The translations under genes and the position numbers were made by a program. A model generated the notes under the pieces. The model saw only the letters and a list, made by a program, of their open reading frames with translations. It ran no database searches and was not told the origin of the DNA. From Chloroflexota bacterium (GTDB lineage: Bacteria > Chloroflexota > Anaerolineae > Anaerolineales > E44-bin32), in assembly GCA_026390045.1 (NCBI GenBank), contig JAPLGR010000316.1:1-5064 (forward strand): a DNA stretch of 5,064 nt, in the 5' to 3' direction. Shown piece by piece: positions 1 to 5,064 of the stretch (the first letter of the stretch is position 1; each line of letters starts with the position of its first letter).

Positions 1-2
1 CG

Positions 3-1052
3 CCAACCCCGACGCCCCGCCCAACACCGGACGGCGCCATCACCCGCGGACCGTACCTCCAGTCGCCCACTTCAGACTCGATCGTGATCGTCTGGGAGAC
101 CGATCGGCCAATCCCCGGCGAGGTCATCTTCGGCCGCGACGGCATCTTCGATCAGCGGATGGTGTCAGCGGCGGAGGGTCTGCGCTATGAGGTCACCCTC
201 AGTGGGCTTGAGCCCGGCGCCGAGTACGGCTACTGGATCGCCTCGAACGGCTACCCTCTGTCGGAAGGCGGCAGTTTTCGCACCGCGCCCACGGCCGACG
301 ATGCCGATTTCACTTTCGTCGCCTACGGCGACACGCGCTCTGGCCATGACATCCACCGCCAGATCGCCGAGCACATCTTGACCCTCATGCCCGACTTCGC
401 GGTCCACACCGGCGACCTGGTCGCCCAGGGCATGTACGACAGCGAATGGGCTCGCTTCTTTGAGATCGAGCAGGCGCTGCTGGCCAACGTTCCATTGTTC
501 CCCAGCCCGGGCAACCACGACGCCAACAGCCAGCATTACTTCGACGCTTTCGTCCTGCCCGGCAACGAACGCTGGTACGCGTTCGATTGGGGCAACGTGC
601 GGGTCATCTGCCTGCAGATCGATGCCATCATGCCTTTCGGCAAGCAGAGTGAGCAAGTGCTTTGGCTCGAGGAAGCCCTCGCCGCCAACACGCAGGAGTG
701 GGTGATCGTCGTGTTCCACGTCCCGCCCTATGACGCGGTGTCCGATGATGCAATGAACTACGCCGTGCGTGTCAACATCGTCCCACTCCTCGAGCGCTAC
801 AGCGTCGATCTGGTGATCAACGGCGACAGCCACAACTACCAGCGTTCCGTCGTCAACGGGATCACCTACATTGTCACAGCCGGCGCCGGCGCCGAGCTCT
901 ACTACATCAGTCATCCCGGCCCGGACACCGAGGTCTACTACAACGGTCATCATTTCGTGCTCTTCAATGTCAACGGCGGGACGCTCAACGGCCAGGTCAT
1001 CACTAGCGATGGCGAGATCATCGATGAATTCGAGCTCGTCAACGGGCGGTGA
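3..1052 (+). CDS. Purple-acid-phosphatase-like metallophosphoesterase, 5' end missing
   Basis: The frame is open from the left edge to TGA at 1050-1052, so the protein begins outside the window. The GTG at 84 lies inside the N-terminal domain and is not the start. Counting from the codon at base 3, residues 1-11 are a Pro/Thr-rich linker, as found after a signal peptide or lipoprotein anchor in exported proteins. Residues about 13-95 match the Ig/fibronectin-like N-domain of purple acid phosphatases (RGPYLQ, then VIVWET). The calcineurin-like phosphoesterase domain follows with GDTR (Asp110), HTGDL (Asp138), PGNHD (Asn171), FHVPPY (His239) and GDSHNY (His277). The family hydrolyses phosphate esters with two metals. 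Two positions are unusual. The GHxH motif reads GDSH, with Asp275 for the first His. The GDxxY tyrosine that gives true purple acid phosphatases their colour is Ala141. Metallophosphoesterase is secure; substrate and location outside the membrane are inferred. Confidence 0.9.
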   Translation, partial: PTPTPRPTPDGAITRGPYLQSPTSDSIVIVWETDRPIPGEVIFGRDGIFDQRMVSAAEGLRYEVTLSGLEPGAEYGYWIASNGYPLSEGGSFRTAPTADDADFTFVAYGDTRSGHDIHRQIAEHILTLMPDFAVHTGDLVAQGMYDSEWARFFEIEQALLANVPLFPSPGNHDANSQHYFDAFVLPGNERWYAFDWGNVRVICLQIDAIMPFGKQSEQVLWLEEALAANTQEWVIVVFHVPPYDAVSDDAMNYAVRVNIVPLLERYSVDLVINGDSHNYQRSVVNGITYIVTAGAGAELYYISHPGPDTEVYYNGHHFVLFNVNGGTLNGQVITSDGEIIDEFELVNGR

Positions 1053-1153
1053 CGAAGGCGATGCCAACGCGGCATTCCCGCATCTGGTGGAAGCAGCAGG
1101 TCGCCCCCCACCGCACAGTCACCGGCAGTATCCCGGCATCCTGAGAGGCCAAC

Positions 1154-1801
1154 ATGCCCGACTTCGTCACCCTCACCTGCCCTACGTGTGGTGGAAAGCT
1201 ACAGATCACACCGGATGTCGAGCGCTTCGCCTGCGCTCACTGCGGTAACGAGCATCTCGTTCGTCGCGGCGCCGGCATCATCAGCCTGGCGCCGGTGGTC
1301 GAATCAATGGACGGACTGCGGCGCGCCACCGACCGGACGGCATCGGAACTTGCCATTCGCCGCCTCAAAGAGGAGATCGCCGCGCTGGACGGGCCCAAGG
1401 CGGAGGCTGAGGCGCGGCTGGCACAGTGGAACGCCAAGCTGGCCGAGCATGACAAATGGATGAAGGACGTTCGCAGCATGCGGTTAGTGCTGGGGGTCGC
1501 TCTCCTGTTCGCCGCTGGCTACGTAGTCGTCGAGGCCTACATCCGGAGTGGCGGCAACGTCGACACAGACACCCGATGGATGTGCGCCTGGCCGCTCCTG
1601 GGAATCGGGGTGTTCTTGCTGCTGACCTGGATCATCATGCTGTGGCGCCTGCACACGGTAGACGCGATCAAGCCACCTCGACCACAGGTTGAGTCCACGA
1701 TCCAGGGGATCCAGGCCGAGATTCGGGGCCACGAAACCGCCAAGCTCGCCAAGCAGGCCGAGATAGAGCAGCTCCTCATGGCTGTCAAGCCTCGCACATA
1801 G
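1154..1801 (+). CDS. Zinc-ribbon, coiled-coil, two-helix membrane protein of unknown function
   Basis: 215 residues. I do not recognise a named family. The N-terminus carries two knuckles, CPTC (Cys9, Cys12) and CAHC (Cys27, Cys30), a zinc-ribbon arrangement followed by GNEH. Residues about 55-105 are rich in Glu, Lys, Ala and Leu in a heptad-like pattern and should form a coiled coil. Two hydrophobic segments follow at about 109-130 and 143-164, joined by a short polar loop. A second charged helical stretch fills 178-211. If both helices cross the membrane, the ribbon and both coiled coils lie on the same side, most likely the cytoplasm. A GAGAGG purine run sits just ahead of the ATG. It begins 101 bases after the phosphoesterase gene on the same strand, so co-transcription is possible. 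It may be a membrane-bound scaffold or sensor, but no function can be assigned. Confidence 0.82.
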   Translation: MPDFVTLTCPTCGGKLQITPDVERFACAHCGNEHLVRRGAGIISLAPVVESMDGLRRATDRTASELAIRRLKEEIAALDGPKAEAEARLAQWNAKLAEHDKWMKDVRSMRLVLGVALLFAAGYVVVEAYIRSGGNVDTDTRWMCAWPLLGIGVFLLLTWIIMLWRLHTVDAIKPPRPQVESTIQGIQAEIRGHETAKLAKQAEIEQLLMAVKPRT

Positions 1802-1844
1802 ACGCGCTATCCATCCGCACAGGCTCAGGGACACCATCTGCGGC

Positions 1845-1862
1845 TGCAGCCTTCGGGCTGTG
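1845..1862 (+). terminator. Possible UUCG hairpin terminator
   Basis: The arms at 1845-1851 and 1856-1862 pair over 7 bp, two of them G-U wobbles, and close a TTCG loop between C and G, a classic very stable tetraloop. The stem lies 43 bases after the stop of the zinc-ribbon gene. The following bases (CTTCCTTGT) are only partly T-rich, so efficient intrinsic termination is uncertain. It could also be a 3' processing or stability hairpin. Confidence 0.35.
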
Positions 1863-1984
1863 CTTCCTTGTAGACCCTCCCATCGGCGAGTGGGCTCTTT
1901 GGCGGTCACAGGTGCCCTCCCAGGCACACCTCCGGCCGTCCGCAATAGTCGGCAATGCCAGCAACCACTCTTCGGTCAGAGTGT

Positions 1985-2011
1985 TATAGAATAGTGACGG
2001 TACTGGTCACT
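1985..2011 (+). promoter_or_regulatory. Candidate -10 element with adjacent dyad operator
   Basis: TATAGAAT at 1985-1992 is an AT-rich island in a GC-rich sequence and resembles a -10 box. No convincing -35 was found at the expected distance. Directly after it is the dyad AGTGAC, 7 bases, GTCACT (1993-1998 and 2006-2011), which would cover the transcription start if the -10 is real. This is the usual geometry of a repressor site. The leader to the gene at 2119 would be roughly 120 bases. Regulator and function are unknown. Confidence 0.35.
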
Positions 2012-2053
2012 GCGGGGGCGTGTTCGCGGCCGGGGTCAGTGGTTACTGGCCAC
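1993..2053 (+). repeat. Imperfect direct repeat upstream of the small membrane protein gene
   Basis: TACTGGTCAC at 2001-2010 recurs as TACTGGCCAC at 2044-2053, a 9 of 10 match at a spacing of 43 bases, about four helical turns. Both copies are preceded by AGTG and followed shortly by a G run. The repeats may be paired protein-binding sites or chance similarity in a short region. Confidence 0.3.
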
Positions 2054-2108
2054 GGGGCAGATCCTGGTTTGGAACCCTAGACCAACCGAATACTCGACAA
2101 ACTCAAAC

Positions 2109-2113
2109 GGAGG
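2109..2113 (+). promoter_or_regulatory. Ribosome-binding site of the 56-aa membrane protein
   Basis: GGAGG lies 5 bases before the ATG at 2119. This fixes the start there and excludes the longer in-frame reading from the GTG at 2020. Confidence 0.8.
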
Positions 2114-2118
2114 CATTC

Positions 2119-2289
2119 ATGAAGTTCAGCCCACCCAAAGTCATCACCTGGTGGATTGCCGTCATCGTTGGTGCCATTGGTGTACTTGGCCAACTCCTCA
2201 GCATTCCTGTTATCGCCCCATTCGCGTTCTGGCTGGTTGTGATCGGGTTCGTCCTTCTGGCGCTTTCCACGGTCATCGCGGGACTGTAG
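2119..2289 (+). CDS. Small two-helix membrane protein, 56 aa
   Basis: The start is the ATG at 2119, chosen because GGAGG is correctly spaced before it; the in-frame extension to 2020 does not look coding. The peptide opens with MKFSPPK, followed by a hydrophobic helix at about 8-29 (with a TWW motif) and a second at about 33-55, separated by a Pro-containing turn near residue 30. It has only two lysines, both near the N-terminus, and no acidic residue, so it is almost entirely membrane-embedded. From memory, short proteins with this opening and a FWLVVIGF-like second helix recur in Chloroflexota genomes, usually annotated as hypothetical. It is bracketed by a putative promoter region and a strong terminator, which suggests an independent and possibly well-expressed transcript. 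It could be a membrane-stress or stabilising protein, or a type I toxin-like peptide, but nothing in the sequence shows which. Confidence 0.8.
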   Translation: MKFSPPKVITWWIAVIVGAIGVLGQLLSIPVIAPFAFWLVVIGFVLLALSTVIAGL

Positions 2290-2311
2290 CCTGATCCTTA
2301 CCTGATCTCCC

Positions 2312-2343
2312 AAGCTCCCGAGGACGCCCCGCCTCGGGAGTTT
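2312..2343 (+). terminator. Strong intrinsic terminator after the 56-aa gene
   Basis: CTCCCGAGG at 2315-2323 pairs perfectly with CCTCGGGAG at 2332-2340 around an 8-base loop. AAG before and TTT after extend the stem to 12 pairs, and the sequence continues TTTCGATT. It begins 22 bases after the stop codon at 2287-2289. GC-rich stem plus T tract is typical of Rho-independent termination and should separate this transcript from the CPBP gene. Confidence 0.85.
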
Positions 2344-2386
2344 CGATTCCGGGGTCCGCGTTGGCGCGCCGCGCCTGGGGCCAGCA

Positions 2387-2429
2387 TTGAGACGCACCCA
2401 TCTCAACGCGAGCCCCGGTGGTGTATCCT
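2387..2429 (+). promoter_or_regulatory. Candidate promoter and operator of the CPBP gene
   Basis: TTGAGA (2387-2392), 8 bases, TCTCAA (2401-2406) is a perfect 6-bp dyad. TATCCT at 2424-2429 is a plausible -10 box placed 14 bases before the Shine-Dalgarno, and 17 bases separate it from the right half of the dyad, which would sit in the -35 position. A regulator bound to the dyad could therefore act on this promoter. The -35 itself is poor, so the call rests on geometry. Confidence 0.35.
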
Positions 2430-2442
2430 TTCCGGCAAGGAG

Positions 2443-2450
2443 AAGGAGGA
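2443..2450 (+). promoter_or_regulatory. Ribosome-binding site of the CPBP gene
   Basis: AAGGAGGA ends 3 bases before the ATG at 2454, a tight but strong Shine-Dalgarno. It decides the start at 2454 over the in-frame GTG at 2418, which would place the Shine-Dalgarno inside the coding region. Confidence 0.75.
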
Positions 2451-2453
2451 CGC

Positions 2454-3306
2454 ATGAGCTTGCAAGGTGCACCTGCCGCTTCTTCCCGCGCGCAAGTGCC
2501 CCGCGATCTCATCGCGTACTTTCTGCTGACCTTTGCCCTCTCCTGGGGGATCGAGGTCCCGCTGGCGCTCCAGGCTCAGGGGCTGATCCGCGCTGTCGTC
2601 CCGCTCTGGCTGCACTACGCCGCCTCATTCGGACCACTCCTCGCCGCGAGCATCATCATGCTGGCCACGCGCGGGCCAGCCAGCGTCGGCCGCCTCTTCT
2701 CCGGCCTGGTCCGCTGGCGCGCCCAACCGATCTACTGGATCGTCGCCGTGGTCGCTCCGTGTGCGGTTTTCGCCCTGCTCGTCTTGGCGACAAGGCTTAC
2801 CCAGGACGCGTGGCCGGACCTCGCCCTGCTCGGTCACCCCGACTACCTTCCCACACTCGGCATTCTGCCCACGCTGCTACTGTGGGCCGTGACGTTCGGC
2901 GCAGGTGAGGAAGTCGGCTGGCGCGGGTTTGCGCTGCCCCGCCTGCAGTCCAACCGTTCGGCGTTCTCGGCCTCCATGCTGCTCGGCGTCTTCTGGGCGG
3001 CCTGGCATCTACCGGCGCTGTTCTACCGCGACACCTACCTCGAGATGGGCCTCCTGGTGATCCCCCATGCTCCTCACCGTGGCGGCGGTGGGCTCAACGG
3101 TGTACACATGGCTGTACAATGGGACGCGCGGCAGCCTACTGATCCCCGTCATCTTCCACGCCCTGTTTGACTTCTTCTCGGTCTGGCCGGCGGGTGTGAT
3201 CGGCCCCGGCATGGTGATGACCATGCTGATGGTCTTCTGGGCAGTGCGCGTCTTCAAGATCCACGGCCCGGCGACCCTCTCGCCCGAGGACAAAGTCACA
3301 GTCTGA
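2454..3306 (+). pseudogene. CPBP (Abi) family intramembrane metalloprotease, frameshifted
   Basis: The first part reads from ATG 2454 in one frame and runs to a stop at 3170, but protein-like sequence stops near 3066. The rest continues in the next frame (ATG 3067 to TGA 3304-3306). Removing one C from the run at 3062-3066 joins GLLVIP to MLLTVAAVG and gives a 283-residue protein, a normal length for the family. CPBP proteins are multi-pass membrane proteases related to CAAX prenyl endopeptidase; bacterial members act in processing of membrane or bacteriocin-related peptides, mostly uncharacterised. Motif 1 is GEEVGWRG (Glu152, Glu153, Arg157), motif 2 is FWAAWHLP (His185) and motif 3 is FHALFD (His235, Asp239 after correction). 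About eight hydrophobic segments are visible. Without correction the product lacks motif 3 and the last helices. All three motifs are intact, so either the lesion is recent or the extra base is a sequencing or assembly error. Confidence 0.85.
3062..3066 (+). other. Run of five C at the frameshift point in the CPBP gene
   Basis: The upstream frame reads VIP then HAPHRGGGG, which is not membrane-like. The downstream frame is closed by a TGA at 3058-3060 and becomes sensible from 3064-3067. The two good frames meet exactly at this run, so one surplus C explains the break. Homopolymer runs are common sites of slippage both in cells and in sequencing. Confidence 0.8.
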
Positions 3307-3351
3307 CGCATGGTCCCATGGACACTCACGCGTTGGGGCGAAGAGGTCGAT

Positions 3352-3358
3352 GAGGAGG
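3352..3358 (+). promoter_or_regulatory. Ribosome-binding site of the 176-aa conserved protein
   Basis: GAGGAGG lies 5 bases before the ATG at 3364. It favours this start over the in-frame ATG at 3310, whose 18 extra residues do not resemble the rest of the protein. Confidence 0.8.
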
Positions 3359-3363
3359 CTCGG

Positions 3364-3894
3364 ATGAAGATCAAGGTCAACCGCGCTCCCGTTCTCACGT
3401 TGTGGGCGGCTGTGGTTGCCGAACGGATGGGGCACAGCGAGGCCGAGGCCCTCACGCTGGGGAAGGCCCTCGCCGGGCTGAGCGCCCAGTCCAAGGGCCG
3501 TCGGCTCGGCATCTATGCCCCTCGTCCCAAGACCGAGTCCGTCGGAGCAAAGGAAACCACAGCTCCGTCCGAAACGGTCGAGCTGATGGGCCGCCAGATC
3601 CCTGTGGTCCGCACACGACAGGGCATGCGCGCGGCGGACAAGGGCGAGGCGATGGAGCCGGCGTCCGTGCGCCGCTACCTCGAGTCGAAGTTCGGCGACC
3701 ATCTGGCCGATGTGCAGCAGGCAATGTCCGACCTGGCCAAGTCCTATCCATCCGCCGAGCTTCCCAGCCACGCATTCGGGTTGTATGAGAAGTTCCGACC
3801 GCAGGTGCCGCAGGGAGAGCGAGGCTGGGGCGCGGCTGGAGATCTTGACCTGGCGCTCCTGCGCAAACTCCGAAAGGGCGCTGCCGGCAAGTGA
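3364..3894 (+). CDS. Conserved protein of unknown function, 176 aa
   Basis: The start at 3364 follows from GAGGAGG just upstream. The soluble protein has a strongly patterned N-terminus, KVNRAPVLTLWAAVVAER at 4-21 followed by an Ala/Leu-rich helix to about 39 and a basic SKGRRLGIY turn at 43-51. A polar, probably flexible linker runs from 52 to 70. A second part begins at VELMGRQIPVV (72-82), continues into a helical block with RRYLESKFGDHL (103-114), and ends with GLYEKFRPQVPQGERGWG (139-156) and a basic tail. From memory, proteins sharing this order of blocks occur in several bacterial phyla and are annotated only as hypothetical. There is no signal peptide, membrane helix or recognisable catalytic motif; the basic stretches would allow nucleic acid binding but do not show it. 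It begins 57 bases after the CPBP stop and may share its transcript. Confidence 0.85.
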   Translation: MKIKVNRAPVLTLWAAVVAERMGHSEAEALTLGKALAGLSAQSKGRRLGIYAPRPKTESVGAKETTAPSETVELMGRQIPVVRTRQGMRAADKGEAMEPASVRRYLESKFGDHLADVQQAMSDLAKSYPSAELPSHAFGLYEKFRPQVPQGERGWGAAGDLDLALLRKLRKGAAGK

Positions 3895-3912
3895 AGGCGA
3901 ACCACCGTTCGT

Positions 3913-4002
3913 GCCGCGAAGCCCGGCGGCACGCCGGCCGTCTCGCCCCGGCGAGCCGGGGCTCGCGGCCCGAACGGGGTGCGAGACGGCATGCTTCGCG
4001 GC
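3913..4002. repeat. Nested inverted repeats before the amidase gene
   Basis: The outer arms GCCGCGAAGC (3913-3922) and GCTTCGCGGC (3993-4002) are a perfect 10-bp match. Inside them, GCCGTCTCGC (3937-3946) pairs perfectly over 10 bp with GCGAGACGGC (3981-3990). Between the left arms is a perfect hairpin, CCGGCG, GCA, CGCCGG (3923-3937, sharing one base with the inner arm). In the centre are CCCCGG, CGAG, CCGGGG (3946-3961) and a competing hairpin over 3962-3985. The transcript could fold into a branched structure. No T tract follows, so a simple intrinsic terminator is unlikely, though it could still stop or protect the upstream transcript. Other readings are a small non-autonomous palindromic element or a structured leader of the amidase mRNA, whose start is 23 bases away. 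No target-site duplication was recognised. Confidence 0.6.
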
Positions 4003-4025
4003 TGCATATGCCATAGGGTGGGAAG

Positions 4026-5064
4026 ATGGAAGAGCAGACGATCCGCCAGCTTCAGCAGCAGATGACCTCGGGCGAGCTTACGGCGCTTGCCCTGACACAG
4101 GCCTACCTCCAGCGCATTGAGTCATTCGACCGCAGCGGCCCTCGAGTGAACTCAGTCATCGAGGTGAATCCGGAGGCCGAGGCGCTCGCCGACGCGCTGG
4201 ATGCTGAGCGCCAAGCTGGCCGCGTGCGCGGCCCGCTCCACGGTATCCCGATCCTGCTCAAGGACAACATCGACACCGGCGACCGGATGCAGACCACCGC
4301 CGGATCATTGGCGCTGGAGGGAACACCGGCGCGGCGGGATGCATTTGTCGTCCGGCGGCTGCGCTCCGCCGGCGCGGTCATCCTCGGGAAGGCGAACCTG
4401 AGCGAGTGGGCCAACTTCCGCGGCAAGCACTCGGTCAGCGGCTGGTCGAGCCGCGGCGGCCTGACGCGCAATCCCTATGCCCTCGACCGGTCGGCCTGCG
4501 GGTCGTCATCCGGCTCGGCTGCCGCCGTCGCCGCATCGTTCTGCGCGGCCGCTCTCGGCACCGAAACCGATGGCTCGATCATCTGCCCCTCACAGACCAG
4601 CGGCGTCGTCGGCGTCAAGCCAACGCTCGGCCTAGTCAGCCGCTCGGGCATCGTCCCGATCGCCCACAGCCAGGACACCGCCGGCCCCTTGGCGCGCACC
4701 GTTGAGGACGCTGCGCTGTTGCTCGGCGCAATGACCGGCGTCGACCGGCGGGATGCAGCGACGCGTCTCCGCCGGCAGCGCGGCCAGCGCGACTACACCC
4801 AGGCCCTGGACCCGGCCGGCCTCAAGGGCGCCCGAATCGGCGTGGCGCGCAATATGATCGGCACGCAACGCGACGTGCTGACCGTGTTCGAGCAGTGCCT
4901 GGACGTCCTGCGCAAGCAGGGCGCGATCCTGGTGGACCCGGCCGACCTGCCCAACTTCGATGCCTTCGGGCCTTCAGAGCTCGAGGTGCTGTACGTCGAG
5001 TTCAAGGCTGACCTGAACGCCTACCTCGCCAGCCGGGGACGCACTTCCCGCATGCGCTCCATGG
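4026..5064 (+). CDS. Amidase signature family enzyme, 3' end missing
   Basis: The frame opens after a TAG at 4014-4016, and ATG 4026 is the first start available. It stays open to the window edge (346 codons plus one base); family members are usually about 450-520 residues, so roughly a quarter is missing. The Ser-cisSer-Lys triad is complete: Lys79 in ILLKDNID, cis-Ser160 in CGSSSGSA, and nucleophile Ser184 in GTETDGSIICPS. The 24-residue gap between the serines matches fatty acid amide hydrolase and bacterial peptide amidase. The family hydrolyses C-N bonds of amides. The GTETDGSI and SRSGIVPIAHSQDTAGP blocks resemble the peptide-amidase-like branch more than GatA, and no gatB or gatC is seen nearby, but gatB would normally lie downstream and out of view. 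No signal peptide is visible, so a cytoplasmic role is likely. The ribosome site is weak (GGGTGGGAAG). Substrate is not predictable from this sequence. Confidence 0.92.
   Translation, partial: MEEQTIRQLQQQMTSGELTALALTQAYLQRIESFDRSGPRVNSVIEVNPEAEALADALDAERQAGRVRGPLHGIPILLKDNIDTGDRMQTTAGSLALEGTPARRDAFVVRRLRSAGAVILGKANLSEWANFRGKHSVSGWSSRGGLTRNPYALDRSACGSSSGSAAAVAASFCAAALGTETDGSIICPSQTSGVVGVKPTLGLVSRSGIVPIAHSQDTAGPLARTVEDAALLLGAMTGVDRRDAATRLRRQRGQRDYTQALDPAGLKGARIGVARNMIGTQRDVLTVFEQCLDVLRKQGAILVDPADLPNFDAFGPSELEVLYVEFKADLNAYLASRGRTSRMRSM

Larger units (their letters stand above)
1802..2118 (+). other. Intergenic region of 317 bases with hairpins and promoter-like sequence
   Basis: No reading frame here has a good ribosome site or protein-like composition. 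The frame upstream of 2119 is open back to a GTG at 2020, but its translation is low in hydrophobic order and the Shine-Dalgarno points to 2119. The region holds a UUCG hairpin near the start, a short hairpin with arms GTGCC (1912-1916) and GGCAC (1923-1927), an AT-rich promoter-like element near 1985 and a dyad plus imperfect direct repeat between 1993 and 2053. It most likely combines the 3' end of the upstream transcript with the promoter and leader of the small gene at 2119. Confidence 0.55.

Noticed and set aside
84..86. GTG as the start of the phosphoesterase
   Set aside because: The frame continues upstream with RGPYLQ, a conserved part of the purple acid phosphatase N-domain, so this codon is internal.
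165..1067. Long open frame on the minus strand opposite the phosphoesterase gene
   Set aside because: It mirrors a strongly supported gene, and its translation is Val/Asp-rich without motifs or a ribosome site. High GC content routinely creates such antisense frames.
1061..1076. Short hairpin ATGCC, AACGC, GGCAT after the phosphoesterase stop
   Set aside because: Only 5 to 6 pairs and no T tract; too weak to call a terminator.
1896..1945. Possible riboswitch or T-box-like leader between the zinc-ribbon and small genes
   Set aside because: GGCGGTCACAGGTGCC suggested it, but the conserved T-box bulge and antiterminator sequence are missing and the downstream gene is not a tRNA-ligase or amino acid gene.
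2427..2440. CCTT...AAGG hairpin just before the CPBP Shine-Dalgarno
   Set aside because: Four pairs only, and it does not cover the main AAGGAGGA motif.
3136..4014. Long open minus-strand frame spanning the CPBP end and the 176-aa gene
   Set aside because: It crosses two genes and the inverted repeat, has no family motif, and its composition is that of a GC-rich shadow.
1..5064. CRISPR arrays, tRNA, rRNA, insertion sequence or prophage genes
   Set aside because: No regularly spaced repeats, no tRNA-like cloverleaf with the conserved arms, and no transposase, integrase or phage motifs were found on either strand.

Overview
The window reads as an ordinary chromosomal stretch from a GC-rich environmental bacterium. 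All genes lie on the + strand. A Pro/Thr-rich linker in front of a phosphatase domain and a 56-residue two-helix membrane protein resemble, from memory, proteins of Chloroflexota (Anaerolineae-like lineages). That placement is an inference, not something the sequence proves.

Layout. Bases 1-1052 hold the 3' part of a purple-acid-phosphatase-like metallophosphoesterase, probably exported, whose start lies upstream of the window. Bases 1154-1801 encode a zinc-ribbon, coiled-coil, two-helix membrane protein of unknown role. Bases 1802-2118 contain no convincing gene. They hold a UUCG hairpin, an AT-rich promoter-like element with a dyad, and an imperfect direct repeat. Bases 2119-2289 encode the 56-aa membrane protein, which has a strong Shine-Dalgarno and is followed by a very good intrinsic terminator (2312-2343), so it looks like its own transcription unit. 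Bases 2454-3306 carry a CPBP (Abi) family intramembrane protease gene that is interrupted by an apparent one-base insertion in a run of five C at 3062-3066. Bases 3364-3894 encode a 176-aa protein that resembles a conserved family of unknown function. Bases 3913-4002 form a nested set of inverted repeats. From 4026 to the right edge runs the first 346 codons of an amidase-signature enzyme with its full Ser-cisSer-Lys triad.

The genes do not form an obvious pathway. Each has its own ribosome-binding site or spacing and several are separated by terminators or dyads, so I read the window as a series of mostly independent transcription units. No CRISPR array, rRNA, tRNA, transposase, phage gene or defence island was seen. 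I do not see a strong case for a new multi-gene system. The most useful leads are the frameshift in the CPBP gene, the 90-base nested inverted repeat before the amidase, and the three uncharacterised proteins.
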